In this document: in pieces, positions 9,919-21,893 of the stretch
Layout of the letters: each line of letters opens with the position of its first letter
How positions within the stretch are numbered: the first letter of the stretch is position 1
NCBI GenBank assembly: GCA_029379385.1
Contig: CM055611.1
Location: forward strand, 19,290,062 to 19,354,061
DNA length: 64,000 bases
Source of the DNA: Quillaja saponaria
Lineage: Eukaryota; Streptophyta; Magnoliopsida; Fabales; Quillajaceae
Direction of reading: 5' to 3'
Program-made: the position numbers and the translations under genes
Notes under the pieces: generated by a model
Databases searched by the model: none
Seen by the model: only the letters and a program-made list of their open reading frames with translations
What the model was told of the DNA's origin: nothing

Positions 9919-12900
9919 ATGAAGCCCATATTTTGTGGAAACCTGGATTTTGATGCACGGCAGTCAGATGTTGAGAGGCTTTTCAGGCGATATGGGAAGG
10001 TTGATAGAGTGGATTTGAAGTCTGGTATGTGATTTTTCTGGGTTCATTTCCTTTACCTCTTCTGCCCCACCCCCTTACTTTTTCACTTTTCCTTTGTTGT
10101 TCTAGCTTTTATTATCTCCTTTTATCTTTCAATTTGTTTTGAGTTTCAGTATTATTCCTTTTTGGTTGCCTACCTCTGTTGCTCAACATTTGTTTCTCAA
10201 GTTAATTTAATGTAAAAACTGCTTCCTCAGTTACATGTCAGACTGGGTATCTCGGTTTCGTTTACTAATGAATGATGATTCTCGCTTTAGTGGTCATTAG
10301 TAACATAAGCTTTCTTAAGCCGCTGTTGGTGATTTTCAAAATCATAGTAGTAAGCTTTTTATATCTTGGTTATGATACCCGTAGTCTTCTGGCATCAACT
10401 TTATTGAAAAATCTGCTCTATTTTAAAGGGGTGAAAACTGGATATGTTGAATTATCTACGCTTGTCATATTGTATGAGTTAGTACAGATTGGAATTATAG
10501 TCCTTGTTATTTATGCTTGAAATCTGGGGTTGATGGATAGTAGTGGGATATATTTTGAAGAATAGATTGTACGTTTGCCCAAAGGATTGTTGCTCTTATA
10601 CGAATGAAGTTGTCACTGAGACACAATTCACTACAAAACTTATGATGGAGATTTTAATATGTTTTGGAAAGGAAATATGATGTACAACCATTGAAAATGA
10701 TTTTCTTGGAAGAACTCATTGACCCTTTTCAGATATCAATCAGACAGGGCACACAACAAGATCAACAGACAATGAAGTCTTGTGTATTTTTCAATATTTT
10801 TATGCCAAGAATCAAGATAATGCTTTGTGAGAGTTTTTCCAATTGGTTTTCTAAAAACAAAGTGCAAGCGAAAACACTTTTCTCTTGTCACCTGCAAGCT
10901 TTATATGTTATTAGGAGGTAGGTGGAGGATGAGCTGTGAGGATTTGGAGACTACATTCCATGTATGCACGCTCAAGCTGAGAAAGTTTATGTCTTTCTCT
11001 TGGATGTGAATTGGAGTGCACTTGCAAGATTGGCATTTGATGTCAGTCTTTTATTCATCATGATTCTTACACACCAAGAGTTCTGAAAGATAACCTCAGT
11101 CCTTAGATGATACTTAAAAGGGTCAAGATGTTGCTCTTTTAAGAATATATTTTCAATAGGTGTACACATTGTTTCCCCTTTAAAGAAGCAGGATTTTATT
11201 GAAATGTGAACCCCTATACTCAATAATTTCTTTGGCGCAGGATTACATGGAATGTCCACGCTCTTCTTGGAAAGATGTGCTTCTCTGCTTTTCTTTTCTA
11301 GCATGTGCCCAAGCTTCATCTTCTTGTATTTTTCCCGAAGAATTAATCTGATCCGCCCTAGCCCTGCCATTGTGCATTCCCTCAGCATTCATTGCTTTTT
11401 CATTCCTCATGACTTTTGCTCAATGTTCAATTTCCGACATGTTTCAACATAGATATCATGATGAGTTCTCAACAGTAGCAGGTTTCTGGTACTCTTCAAC
11501 AGTTTTTTTTTTTTTTAATACTTGAATTGATTATTTTTCTTGTGTTTGAAAAATTGTAGTGCCTGACTCTAGAATATCTTCATTAAAGTTGATTTTCTAA
11601 TGTTTTGAACTAACAGAAAATTTTCTGGAACTGTTTTTTTTTAACAAACTTCCATGTTAGGTTATGCATTTGTCTACATGGAAGATGAGCGTGACTCTGA
11701 GTATGCAATTCGAAGGCTTGATAGAACAGAGTTTGGTAGAAAAGGGAGACAAATACGTGTGGAATGGACTAAGGTAAACTGGCGATAATTTGTGTTTGCC
11801 AGCATGTGGCATTTGACATTCATATATTATAATAATAATACTTTTCTTTAAAAAAAATTCCTCATGCATGTAAAAAAAATAAATGTTGATTATTTGGATC
11901 GAAATTCTCACTTTAGAGTGTTCTGTAATACATCATTTGCTGACACCTTACTTGGTTCACTTCTGTGCTTGTGATTGTTTTGTGGTTATAGACTGACAAT
12001 TCTCTGGATGTTCTTTCCTTCATGCCTCTTTGTGCATGCAAAGTGGCATGAGCTTGTATTGGTGCAGATTCTCTTACTTTTTCTGTAGGAACTTCTGTTT
12101 TCTTGATGTTGAAATAGAAATCCTGCAACTGCTTGAGTGTTTGAGCAACTTCTTAATCTTTTCAGAATTCAACATTTGTTAATTTCACTGTTTTGAGTTG
12201 CAGCAAGAACGTGACAATAGAAGGCCTGATGATTCAAAAAGATCTTCAACTAACACGAGGCCATCCAAAACATTGTTTGTCATAAATTTTGATCCAGTTC
12301 ATACAAGGACAAGGGACCTGGAGAAGCATTTTGATCTACATGGGAAAATAGTAAACATAAGGATCAGAAGGAATTTTGCATTCATTCAGTTTGAAACCCA
12401 GGAGGATGCTACTAGAGCATTGGAAGCAACTAATACGAGGTTGTAATTTTCTGAAACTTATGACTTAATGGTTTTTCTGAACATTTTTGGCCTTTTGAAA
12501 CAGTAGAGTGACTGCATGTAGGTGCCTTCAAGATCTGTTGATGAAATTTAGTTGATATTCTCTTCTAAGGAAGTTGGTATCGTTTGAGTTGGACATTTAG
12601 AAGTGGTTATTGGATATGTTGAAGAGATAGATTATCAGATGCTCAAGCACTCTTCTTGTCCTGATTTCTTAATCTTATACTCTGAAATCAATCAAAAATT
12701 ACCATTTGAAATCGACTTGGTATCATTTGCTTTTAGTGACAATACAAAGGGGGGCTTCATTGGATGTCTTAAAATGTTCAGGCACTCGTCTTGTCATTAT
12801 TTGTTACCTCTTACTATCAAGAAATGCCATTTGAAATTCATGGTGTTGGTTCTAATTATTTTGAGTCTTTTAATATTGGTGTATTTATATTTGGCATGCA

Positions 12901-13308
12901 GCAAGTTCATGGACCGTGTTATTTCTGTGGAATATGCAATCCGGGATGATGACGAGAAAAGGAACGGGTACAGTCCTGATAGAAGAGGTCGTGGCGTGTC
13001 TCCTGATGGGAGATATCGACGCGGCAGATCCCCAAGTCCATATCATAGAAATAGAGGTAGCCCAGACTATGGCCGTGGATCAAATCTGAGTTCCAGACCC
13101 GAGCCAAGAGGAAGTCCCATGTATGATGGAGCTGAAAGCCCAGTTAATGGGAGATATGAAAGGTACACGTCATTCTGAATTTACACGTTCAGTAGAGTGA
13201 TTTCTGTTTGACATTTTTCCGTGGTCTCGGCTTATATTTTATGTGTTCTAACTATTAGCATTGTTATGCAGCCGGTCCCCCCCGCCAAGAGATAGATCTC
13301 GTTCCTGA
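9919..13308 (+). CDS. RS31: RS-type SR splicing factor, RS31-like
   Basis: Exons 9919-10024, 11661-11773, 12204-12439, 12902-13162 and 13272-13308 join in frame to 250 aa. RRM1 begins [19 protein letters not shown] with RNP1-like [13 protein letters not shown]2 begins [10 protein letters not shown] with [10 protein letters not shown]. An Arg/Ser/Pro/Gly-rich tail ends in [10 protein letters not shown]. Two RRMs plus an RS tail without a zinc knuckle is the plant-specific RS subfamily (RS31/RS31a/RS40/RS41). These nuclear-speckle proteins help choose splice sites. All introns are GT-AG. Intron 2 (10025-11660) is over 1.6 kb, while the other coding introns are about 0.1-0.5 kb. RS31 genes are known to splice this intron alternatively, giving stop-containing transcripts. 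The RS tail is shorter than in Arabidopsis RS31. Confidence 0.92.
11241..11481 (+). other. Candidate poison exon in RS31 intron 2
   Basis: A block in the long intron starts after a TTTGGCGCAG acceptor and could end before a GTTTCT donor at 11482. It is less AT-rich than the intron around it. Joined to exon 2 (phase 1), it stays open for about 70 codons and then meets TAG near 11450. This is what a nonsense-mediated-decay cassette or an alternative acceptor would do. It is inferred from splice signals only. Confidence 0.35.
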
Positions 13309-14999
13309 GGAACAGAATGCTGTGTCCGTGAAATCATCATTAGATCTTTGATTTCGTTCGATTTCATTCTTAGTCCTTCAATTAGTAGACGGTGCCAAGC
13401 TTGGTTGTTGACCGATTATATGTACTCTCATATGCAAGATTGAACCTTACGTTTACTTCAAGACAACATTTGGATGTTATATTCTACATATGTTGTATGA
13501 TCCGAACTTTTTTTCAACTCCTATTGAATCTAGTAACTTTCATTTGGAGGCAGACAACATTTGTGAACCTAGTTTTATGTTTGGAGTTTCATAGGTTGAT
13601 ACTCTTTTTTGTTAATCATTTTTCTCTTTTTAAGTTTTTGAGGTTGTCCTTTGTTTTTTTTTTTTTTTTCTTTTGTTCCCACTTCTCTTTTTGAACTTTT
13701 TGGCAGGGTTATTGGGTTGTGTTCAATTATGTTAGTATGACGAGTTGAAAAAGTTGATTTTGCTATCAAGGGTTTTAGCTCTTAAAAGTTTCTTTATCTT
13801 GATCAATTATTTGGACGGGTCATGCTTTACAAATTTCAACATTCAATTAATGGCATTCCTGTCCTTTGATTACGTGGGTCTTCCATTATATATCTTTCTC
13901 AAAAGAAAATGAAAGAAATCAAAATTAGCCTGATTTGAATTCAGGCTTAATAGATTGTGACAAATTGTTAGTTCTTTAAGGTATGCAATTGAATATATCA
14001 AAATTACTTGTCGGCAGGTCTTAGCCCACAGACAACAACGTCCTGTCTAGCTTAAGAGCCACAAAACAAGTCCTTTTATTTTTCCTAGATCTTTAGAGTG
14101 CGTCAATCATAGGTCTCTACTTCGAAGAAATAAATTAGTTCAGATATTATTTAAATATTGAATAAAAAACTTATAAACGAAACAAAATGCATGATGCACA
14201 TTTAAAAAAATAATACTATAGGACGTAAGAAAGTTCAGGAAACAAAATGTTCAAAAAACATAGAAACTGATAAGAAAACAAGAATGTGAAATGAGCATTC
14301 ACTGGATGACCTGACAATTCAAAACGTCAACTAAAACAGATAACAAAATAGAAACAGATAAGAAAACAATGCTTTCCAGCTGTTTTTTTTTCTTTCTAAG
14401 AAATGCTTAACAGCTGTTTAAATTCAAAACCTCAACTAATAACGAATTAGTTCAGTAATTAAAATAATACTTAAGAATTGCTCCCTCAAAAAATTCAAGA
14501 TTTCTTAACAGGTTCTTATTAAAAAGAAATGTACATTTTTTCATGTTAACCACTCTCAAAAAAAATCTATAACTTTCCCTGATTATATTCCTTGCCGAAA
14601 ATGCATGGATACCTACTTAAATTTTCATTTTATTCAAATAAAAAAAATAAAACGTCAACGTGGAACCTGAACCTTTGAATTTCATAGAACAAAACAAGGT
14701 TAAATGTGTAGTAGTATGCCAAACAGGCAAACACTAATTTCTGTCCTTAACACGTGGGATTAACTGCGATCATAGGCCACCAGTTTGAAAAGGTAGGACC
14801 CGTCCCTACCACACAAGTGGTAATAATTACCACGTCATCGCATCGGAAACGTAAAAATTCGAAAAGCATATTCAAATTTTACCCAATCCCAACGGTCGGA
14901 CCGTCTGTCCTAGTCGCAATAATAACCGTCCGATCGTCAATCATGCTCGTCATTTAAAGCTCTACCACCAGAAACATAAACCTCGTCCTTACTGACCAG
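13309..14999. other. RS31 3' UTR and promoter of the ARM-repeat gene
   Basis: The first several hundred bases are T-rich 3' UTR and downstream sequence, with poly-T near 13656-13670. From about 14700 the base content shifts towards a promoter: a G-box CACGTG at 14751-14756, a CCACGTCATC element near 14830 and CCGTCCGATCG-type motifs near 14880-14940. No coding exon is supported. Confidence 0.5.
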
Positions 15000-16678
15000 A
15001 GTAAATTAATGTTTTTACAGAGAGAATCTATACAGACAAAGAGACTGACATTTCCTTCCCTGAGAGAGAGAAAGAGAGAGTGGGATTTTGAATGTGGATG
15101 TGGTTGTTCAAATGGCTCTCTTTGTGTCTTCTTGTGGTAAATCTTGAATACTTTAGTCGGGTGTTTTTCAAACTTGAGTAGCTTATTTTTCTATGTTGAA
15201 GATTCTTCTGATTTCTTCCCTTTTTTTAATGGTCTCGACCGTTTCGTGTCTGTTTCTCAATTTGGAAACAGAAATGGTTTCTGGGTGTTTCTGATTCTGA
15301 GAACCTGTTGCCAAGTTGTTGTCTTTTGAAAGCGAAAGACAGAGTTTTGAAAAAATCCTGCAGGCTTTTGATTGATGATTTTGGAAGCATTGTTGGATTG
15401 CATTTTGTAGTGAGGCTCCAAGATCAATTATTCGATGTTTGATGATTCTTAGAAACGTTTCTGTATTACTGTAAAATAGAGAGAGACAGAGAGAGGAAAA
15501 GAGAAAGGAAGAAGTTTGAAGATTAAGTTATAGTGGGTTGCTTTCTGAGTAATCGATTCTTAAAGGTTGGTCCTTGAAGTTTTTTTTTGCTTCCAAGCTC
15601 TGATCCCCTGCTTCAGAAAAGAAAAACAATCTTCTTTTCCATGTTTTTCTTTTTATTTTTATGAATTATAGCTTAACTGTATTAACAGTATGTTATTCTT
15701 CTTATGTGCTTACAGAAACAGTAAGAAAAGTGAGGCATCAAGTGATGCTTGTCTCTGACTTAAACTGTGAATGCTGAGGAAGTCAAATCTATTTGAGGTA
15801 TAATTGGTATTTAATTTATTGATTTGAATTCTGTTGAAATTTTTTCTGGTCTTGATTCTTCTGTAAGTTTTCAAGTACACACTTATACACAAATGTAGAG
15901 AGTTGTGTCTTCTCTTCAAAGGAAAGCTCTATAAGCCCCCTTTATAAGGGGAAAAATAGAAACACAGCTAAGAATTCTTGCATTTTGTAATTTGCAGTTT
16001 CTCTGAGAATTCTTTGCCGTTGATATAGATCAGAATCAAGCTATCTAGCTCAATAGATTTAGCTTGATGCTCAATACCAACCATCTACAGGCTTGAAAAG
16101 TAAAGTTTGGAACTTTATTCTCGTTCCAGTATAACCCCCAAAAATGTGGCTGTTTTACTTTCATACCAGGGACTGGGTTAAACTTTTCAGGTCCAACATG
16201 AAGGGGCATTTTTGTATCATCAAAAAGTATTTGCCGATGGCTTCTTAATGGAAAATTGTTGTTAGCCGTTAAATGTAAATTCTTTCGTTTTTTTTGTTAA
16301 AGTAGTTTATGATATTATTTACAATTGCATTAAATGATCACTTGGTAAATGGAAAAGACTCGTGGGCGTCTTTAGGTACTTCGATTTTGTTGGTCTGGCT
16401 TTGTTTTCCGTAAACAAGCTCTTATGAGTGATCATAAAAAATTTCGAAGCAATTGAGGTTGACCTAGTTGTTTTTTTGTGGCCCATTTTTTAACTGGAAG
16501 CTTAATTTATAATTTGAGTGTTATGATTGCAACTACTCTACTTCCTTTTAGTTTTCTATGCAAATATTATTGCTTTTCCAAAATTTCGCATCTGGGTCAT
16601 TTCTTAGAAGGTCTAGTTTTCTTAAATTCCATTTGTTGCGTTCCAGGAGTCATTTGTGATCATACCCATATCAAAATC
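15000..16678 (+). other. Long, probably intron-bearing 5' leader of the ARM-repeat gene
   Basis: A GA-rich leader starts around 15005-15085. A plausible internal leader exon is 15716-15797 (acceptor TGCTTACAG, donor GTATAA). A final acceptor TTCCAG at 16646 lies just ahead of the coding ATG. Upstream ATGs occur: one opens a 29-codon hydrophobic uORF at 15092-15181, another a 10-codon uORF at 15745-15777. Which leader exons are used cannot be settled without transcripts. Confidence 0.5.
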
Positions 16679-18361
16679 ATGGAGGAAGATGGTGGAAATG
16701 AGGTTATGGCTGATGCCCGCTCCACTGAAGACTGGCTGTTACATGCACGAGAGCTTGTTCCTGCGGCTCTTGATAAGGCAAAGGAAGTAAAGGGATTCCC
16801 TGGTAGGTGGAAGATGATAATTGCGAAATTAGAACAGATCCCATCACGTTTATCAGACTTGTCAAGCCATCCTTGCTTCTCTAAGATTACTCTCTGCAAG
16901 GAGCAATTGCAGGCTGTCTCAAAAACATTGAAAGACGCCGTTGAATTGGCTGAATTATGTCTGAAGGAAAAGTATGAGGGTAAACTTCGGATGCAGAGCG
17001 AACTTGATGCATTATCTGGAAAGCTGGATTTGAATTTGCGGGATTGTGGTATTTTGATCAAGACTGGGATGCTTGGTGAGGCTACTTTGCCCTTGGCTGT
17101 GATGGGTCGTGTGGGAGAACCAGATGTTGCAATTAATAGCAATATTAGGGAATTGCTTGCCCGGCTTCAGATCGGGCACTTGGAATCGAAGCAAAGAGCT
17201 CTTGACAGTCTTGCTGAAGTCATGAAAGAGGATGAAAAGACTGTTCTAGCTGTTTTGGGCCGGAGCAATGTTTCTGCTTTAGTTCAATTGCTAACTGCAA
17301 CATCTCCTAGGATTAGGGAGAAGACAGTGACTCTAATTTGCTCACTTGCAGAATCTGGGTGCTGTGAGAATTGGCTAGTTTCAGAGGGTGTTTTACCACC
17401 TCTAATTAGGCTTGTTGAGTCCGGCGGTGCTGTGGGTAAAGAGAAGGCTACAATATCTCTTCAGAGATTGTCTATGTCAGAAGAAACAACGCGTGCAATT
17501 GTTGGACATGGTGGGGTTCGTCCATTAATTGAGCTATGTCAAACAGGTGATTCTGTGTCACAGGCTGCTGCTTCTTGTACTTTGAAGAATATATCAGCTG
17601 TCCCAGAGGTGCGACAAACTCTGGCTGAAGAAGGGATTGTTAGAGTGATGATAAATCTCCTCAATTGTGGCATTTTGTTGGGATCCAAAGAGTATGCAGC
17701 AGAGTGTTTGCAGAATCTCACCACCAGCAATGATAATCTTAGATGGTCTGTTATTTCAGAAGGTGGTATAAGGAGTTTACTGGCTTATCTTGATAGTCCA
17801 CTGCCACAAGAATCCGCAGTTGGAGCATTGAGGAATTTGGTTGGAGCAGTTTCAGTGGAAGTTTTAGTTACCCTCGGTTTCCTTCCCCGTTTGGTTCACG
17901 TTCTTAAGTCGGGATCATTAGGTGCACAGCAAGCTGCTGTATCTGCAATTTGTCGTGTTTCCAGCTCAACCGAGATGAAGAAAATGGTTGGTGAAGCTGG
18001 GTGCATCCCCTTGCTTGTTAAGATTCTTGAGGCTAAATCCAATAATGCTAGAGAGGTTTCTGCACAAGCAATTGCTAGCTTGATTGTACTTCCTCAGAAT
18101 TGTAGAGAAGTTAAAAAAGATGACAAAAGTGTGCCAAATCTGGTCCAATTGCTTGATCCAAGTCCACAAAACACAGCAAAGAAATATGCAGTTTCCTGCC
18201 TTGCGTGTCTTTCTTCAAGTAAGAAACGTAAGAAGCTGATGATTTCATATGGAGCAATCGGATATCTGAAGAAGCTCACAGAAATGGATATCCCTGGAGC
18301 CAAGAAGCTGCTTGAGCGGTTGGAAAGAGGAAAATTGAGGAGTTTATTCAGCAAAAAATAG
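16679..18361 (+). CDS. Armadillo-repeat protein without U-box
   Basis: Single coding exon of 560 aa. The N-terminal helical region (about 1-145, with TEDWLLHARELVPAALDKAKE) resembles the domain in front of the U-box in plant U-box/ARM ligases, but no U-box follows. From about residue 150 to the end there are many armadillo repeats with the usual G.I..L..LL.S pattern, such as GVLPPLIRLVESG, GGVRPLIELCQTG, GIVRVMINLLNCG, GCIPLLVKILEAK and GAIGYLKKL. The C-terminus is basic. ARM repeats form a protein-binding superhelix; partner and location are unknown. The frame stays open upstream to 16478, but homology begins at MEEDGGNE (16679), just after a splice acceptor at 16646, so that start is preferred. 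Relatives are Arabidopsis At1g01830 and At2g45720. Confidence 0.88.
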   Translation: MEEDGGNEVMADARSTEDWLLHARELVPAALDKAKEVKGFPGRWKMIIAKLEQIPSRLSDLSSHPCFSKITLCKEQLQAVSKTLKDAVELAELCLKEKYEGKLRMQSELDALSGKLDLNLRDCGILIKTGMLGEATLPLAVMGRVGEPDVAINSNIRELLARLQIGHLESKQRALDSLAEVMKEDEKTVLAVLGRSNVSALVQLLTATSPRIREKTVTLICSLAESGCCENWLVSEGVLPPLIRLVESGGAVGKEKATISLQRLSMSEETTRAIVGHGGVRPLIELCQTGDSVSQAAASCTLKNISAVPEVRQTLAEEGIVRVMINLLNCGILLGSKEYAAECLQNLTTSNDNLRWSVISEGGIRSLLAYLDSPLPQESAVGALRNLVGAVSVEVLVTLGFLPRLVHVLKSGSLGAQQAAVSAICRVSSSTEMKKMVGEAGCIPLLVKILEAKSNNAREVSAQAIASLIVLPQNCREVKKDDKSVPNLVQLLDPSPQNTAKKYAVSCLACLSSSKKRKKLMISYGAIGYLKKLTEMDIPGAKKLLERLERGKLRSLFSKK

Positions 18362-19299
18362 AGGAACAATTTGAAATGCCCTGTTGTACGATGAAGTTCT
18401 TTCTTTCTTCTTTTCCTTTTGATCATTGCTGTTTCATTGTCTATATGAAACATGGTAGTTTAGAATGTGAACTGGAATGTGTAAGCTTTGCTAATCAATG
18501 TGACATTGATATAAATATTTAATCCTCGTTTTTCTTTTTAAGTTTGTTCATCTTTATTTATATAGTATCTGTCTTGGGGTATGAGAACTCTGTAGTTTGA
18601 CATTCGTTGGTGTATTGCCATTCTTCTGGTAGTCTGGTAAGTACTCTTAGCCACCCTCAAATTTGGTAGGTAACTTGGAATATATGCCAAGTTGAATTAC
18701 TGTTGGGTTCCAGTTTTGAAGGTTGCAGTTTGTGAAGTGGCCAGTTTGTTTAAGGGGACTCTACCTTCCAGCACTCAGATACTCAGTATTCCAATTGCTG
18801 CAGTTGAGCTTCCTTTAAATCTAAGGAAAACTTTTTCTGCATGAGTTATGATTTTTCTTGAATGCTAATTGAAGTATGCTGAAAAATAGCTTATCCTTCA
18901 AATTTTGAACTTCAATCTTCACTTTCTAGCTACTAGTACCAAGCTTTTTGGCAATTGCTAATGGTGCGTCAGAAATTGAGATTAATCAATTAACCATTAT
19001 GTAACCTTCATTATCTTGTATTTTCTAGGAAAATAAAACAGATCTGTCTATATGTTTTTTTTTATAAAGTTACCTCTCAAGTCTTGTCCATTGATCTTTT
19101 TTGCCTGCACCACCAAGATTAGGAGAACTGACTTTGACATCATGGAAGATATTATTTATAATTTAGAAAAGTTGGAGCACTAATGCTAACCGCCCCCATT
19201 GGAAATGTCTTTGCTCCTAGCAGCTACGAGAGTCATATGTTGAGCTGCAACATGGCATGTTTGTGGGACCACAATAACTCATCTTTGTTCATTTGTGAT

Positions 19300-19548
19300 A
19301 GAGATGCTATATTCATTTTGCTGATTTAATTTCTATTCCACTAATAAAAAATTATATCATTAGAAAATATTATATAATAAAATCACGGTGTTAATTGTAA
19401 CAATTTTTCATATCTCTCTTTCATCACCTATCAAGAGTAAAAAAACAAGTTAACATTAAAACCTTTGTCACGTGGTATTTTTAAACATATTACCTATTTT
19501 TATTAATAGAATAAGAATTGAGCCACTAAAATAAAATATGACATCTCT
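19300..19548. mobile_element. MITE-like element, family B
   Basis: Imperfect terminal inverted repeats of about 50 bp. The left arm starts AGAGATGCTATATTC and ends ACTAATAAAAA near 19351. The reverse complement of the right arm starts AGAGATGTCATATTT and ends ATTAATAAAAA. The interior of about 145 bp is AT-rich and non-coding. Size and structure fit a non-autonomous DNA transposon. The target duplication was not resolved. Confidence 0.65.
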
Positions 19549-19639
19549 GTTGATCATTTATTTAATTTGTATAAAAGATTAAAAAATATTTAATTAATTA
19601 TATTTAATAATTGATTCTAACAAAATAGTATAGAATTAT

Positions 19640-19850
19640 ATTATGAATTTATTTAACGAGTGTCCTAAAAAAAATCTGTTAAATAAATATAAAAAATTTA
19701 TAATATTTATTACTGTAGTTGATCATGATTTTAGTATTATTTATCACATAAATTATTATTTATAAAATATTTTAATTTTTAATAATTGTATTTATTATAG
19801 CTTAATAAATACATTTTGAACATATGTTAAAAGAACACTTCTATTATTAA
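19640..19850 (+). mobile_element. MITE-like repeat, family A copy 2
   Basis: The core at about 19695-19800 matches the reverse complement of 5450-5600. The left end carries GAGTGTCCT...TCTGTTAAATAAAT and the right end an inverted relative (AACATATGTTAAAAGAACACTT). It is non-coding and AT-rich. It lies about 90 bp after the family B element. Confidence 0.6.
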
Positions 19851-20559
19851 CCCTTTTGTACTATCCTATAATAGGTTATAAAACCCATCTGTCCCACTTA
19901 AGTTATTAGAAATTCTACTTACCAAAAAAAAATTATTAGAAATTCTTTTACATTTAATGTGCACATTAACAAATGTTTTAGGAAGAAAGTTACAAAATCT
20001 TTAATAATGCTATCATTTACCAATTTGGTCAAGTTGAATATCAGATCTAATTTATTTCAATTTTTATGTCTAAAAAAAGATTTAAGAATCATTTTTAATT
20101 AATTCCTCGTATCATTATTTTGTTAATTTCAAAACGAATTCATCTGTAAACAAAATTTTATTTAAAAAAAAATCATGCAAAAATTATAATTTAAATCATG
20201 TGAAATATAAAATTTTGAATTGGATTGATTTTTGATAAATTTATTTGGATCCATTCATAATCCGATTTATTGTGGTGCCTAATATATTAATAACTTGTCA
20301 CCACGAGCTCTTAGCAAAAATAAAAAATACCAAAATTGCCACCACGAGATCTCAACCCTATCCCCTAATCTCATCAGAGAGCTTTTTCGTAAACTCACAC
20401 ACCAAGTATGGACGGTAAAAATTTAATATGTGAAAGTGGGGCCCACGAAAGAGTGTAAAACCATGAACTAAGGTCTATGATTCTTCACGTTGAACTTAAC
20501 GGATAAACCCGGAGAAAGAAATTTGTAACCATTTTCTAAAATCAATTTGGTTTTGTTTG

Positions 20560-21893
20560 TTTATTTGGGAAGGAGAGGACCAAACAAGCCCTTATCACAG
20601 TCTATCATAGAGAGAAGCTAAAGACCGAGGTTGCTGACGCTTGAGTTGGTTTGTGATTTTCGAGGCCAGTTTATCGGGCACTTCTTTCGGTACTCTCTCT
20701 CTCTCTTTCTTTCTCTCTATTGCTTGCTTTCGGTTTGTCTAACTGCATAGGATAGTAAATTTACAAACCCTAGTTCTTGATCATTGAGATACAGTTCAGG
20801 TACATATAGGCAATCTATGATGGTATATTCTGAAATTTTTTTTTTCCAGTTTTAGGTGTTAATTTTACTGTGAATAGAAGATGAGAAAATGGGTATTTGG
20901 AAATTTGACGATCTCGTTTGATTCGTTATAGATTTATTGTATTGTTTGTGTATCGTCCAATTCTGCTTGCTTGCTTGGAATATGGTCAAAAGGAAAGGAA
21001 AAGTGAAAGTCTGAGTTTGTGAGAAAGGCTGATACCTGATATGTAACTGCGGAATCTACTCAACTAGTCTGTTAATTTGTGTTGGTCTTTAATTGATTGA
21101 AGGTTGTTGTTTTAACAGCTCTCAACTAAGTGAAGCAATCATACTCCGGATTCCCAAATACTGTGCTCTTTTTCTTTTACTGGTTAGGTTGCATATTCAT
21201 TGTTTTGGTAGTTATTTATTGATGGATTTCTTGTAAAGAAGGAAAACTAATCAACTGAAAATGAAAAGAGAAATGGGTTAGTTGTGATTATAATTAATTT
21301 ATTAAGGAAATTTTTATTCTTCCAGAGTTTTCTTGCCTCTGATCATTGCAGACTCTTTTCTGTTAATTAGTATTGTACTTTGATTCACTGCCATTTACGG
21401 TTATATACTTACTTGAGGTATGGACGAATTGTCAGACAGGCGTGCAAACACTCATACTCTCATAGAGAGGCTGACCTAAGATGCTAAGATCTATTGAATT
21501 ATTTTCCCAAGTTCCCTTTCGCTACATGCTTGTTTGATGGGCATGGAGTCCCTGGAAGTGCAAAATTTTGATTCCTAGTATGTTTATTAAAATAAAGAAG
21601 CTGTACCATTTGTCATTTGATGGTATCTTTGTGCTTATTTGTAGTTAACATGCCTAAAATGACATAGCTATCTTATAATTAACGTCAGGGAGTCGCTACT
21701 TGGTACAGTTTAGAAAGGTTTTCCACCTTTGTTACACGCAGTGGGTCTCAGTTCTTTTCTGGTTTTTTTTTTCTTTTATGTTTTCCATACAGTAATAACT
21801 TTATCTTTGGCTTTTTTGCTCCTTTATTTTCCTAAATTAGATGAAATTAAGTTGGCATTTTCCTTGTCTTGCCAGCTGTGTTTTGTGTAAAAG
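20560..21893 (+). other. 5' leader and leader intron of PEX11
   Basis: A leader exon probably ends at 20689 (CTTTCG, then GTACTC), followed by a CT-rich intron start. The intron of about 1.2 kb ends at TTGCCAG (21875), leaving 18 nt of leader before the ATG. A long leader intron close to the start codon is common in constitutively expressed plant genes. Confidence 0.65.

Larger units (their letters stand above)
18362..20559. other. Intergenic region with a MITE cluster
   Basis: 3' UTR of the ARM gene, then AT-rich sequence holding two adjacent MITE-like elements (19300-19548 and 19640-19850). From about 20330 it becomes promoter-like for PEX11. No coding exon is supported. Confidence 0.55.

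Noticed and set aside
12603..13178. Long open frame that could be a separate 191-aa protein
   Set aside because: Its second half is RS31 exon 4 (12902-13162) and its first half is intron sequence. The RS31 splice junctions explain it fully.
16478..16678. N-terminal extension of the ARM-repeat protein
   Set aside because: The frame is open but crosses a good splice acceptor (16646). It has no family similarity, and homology starts at the ATG at 16679.
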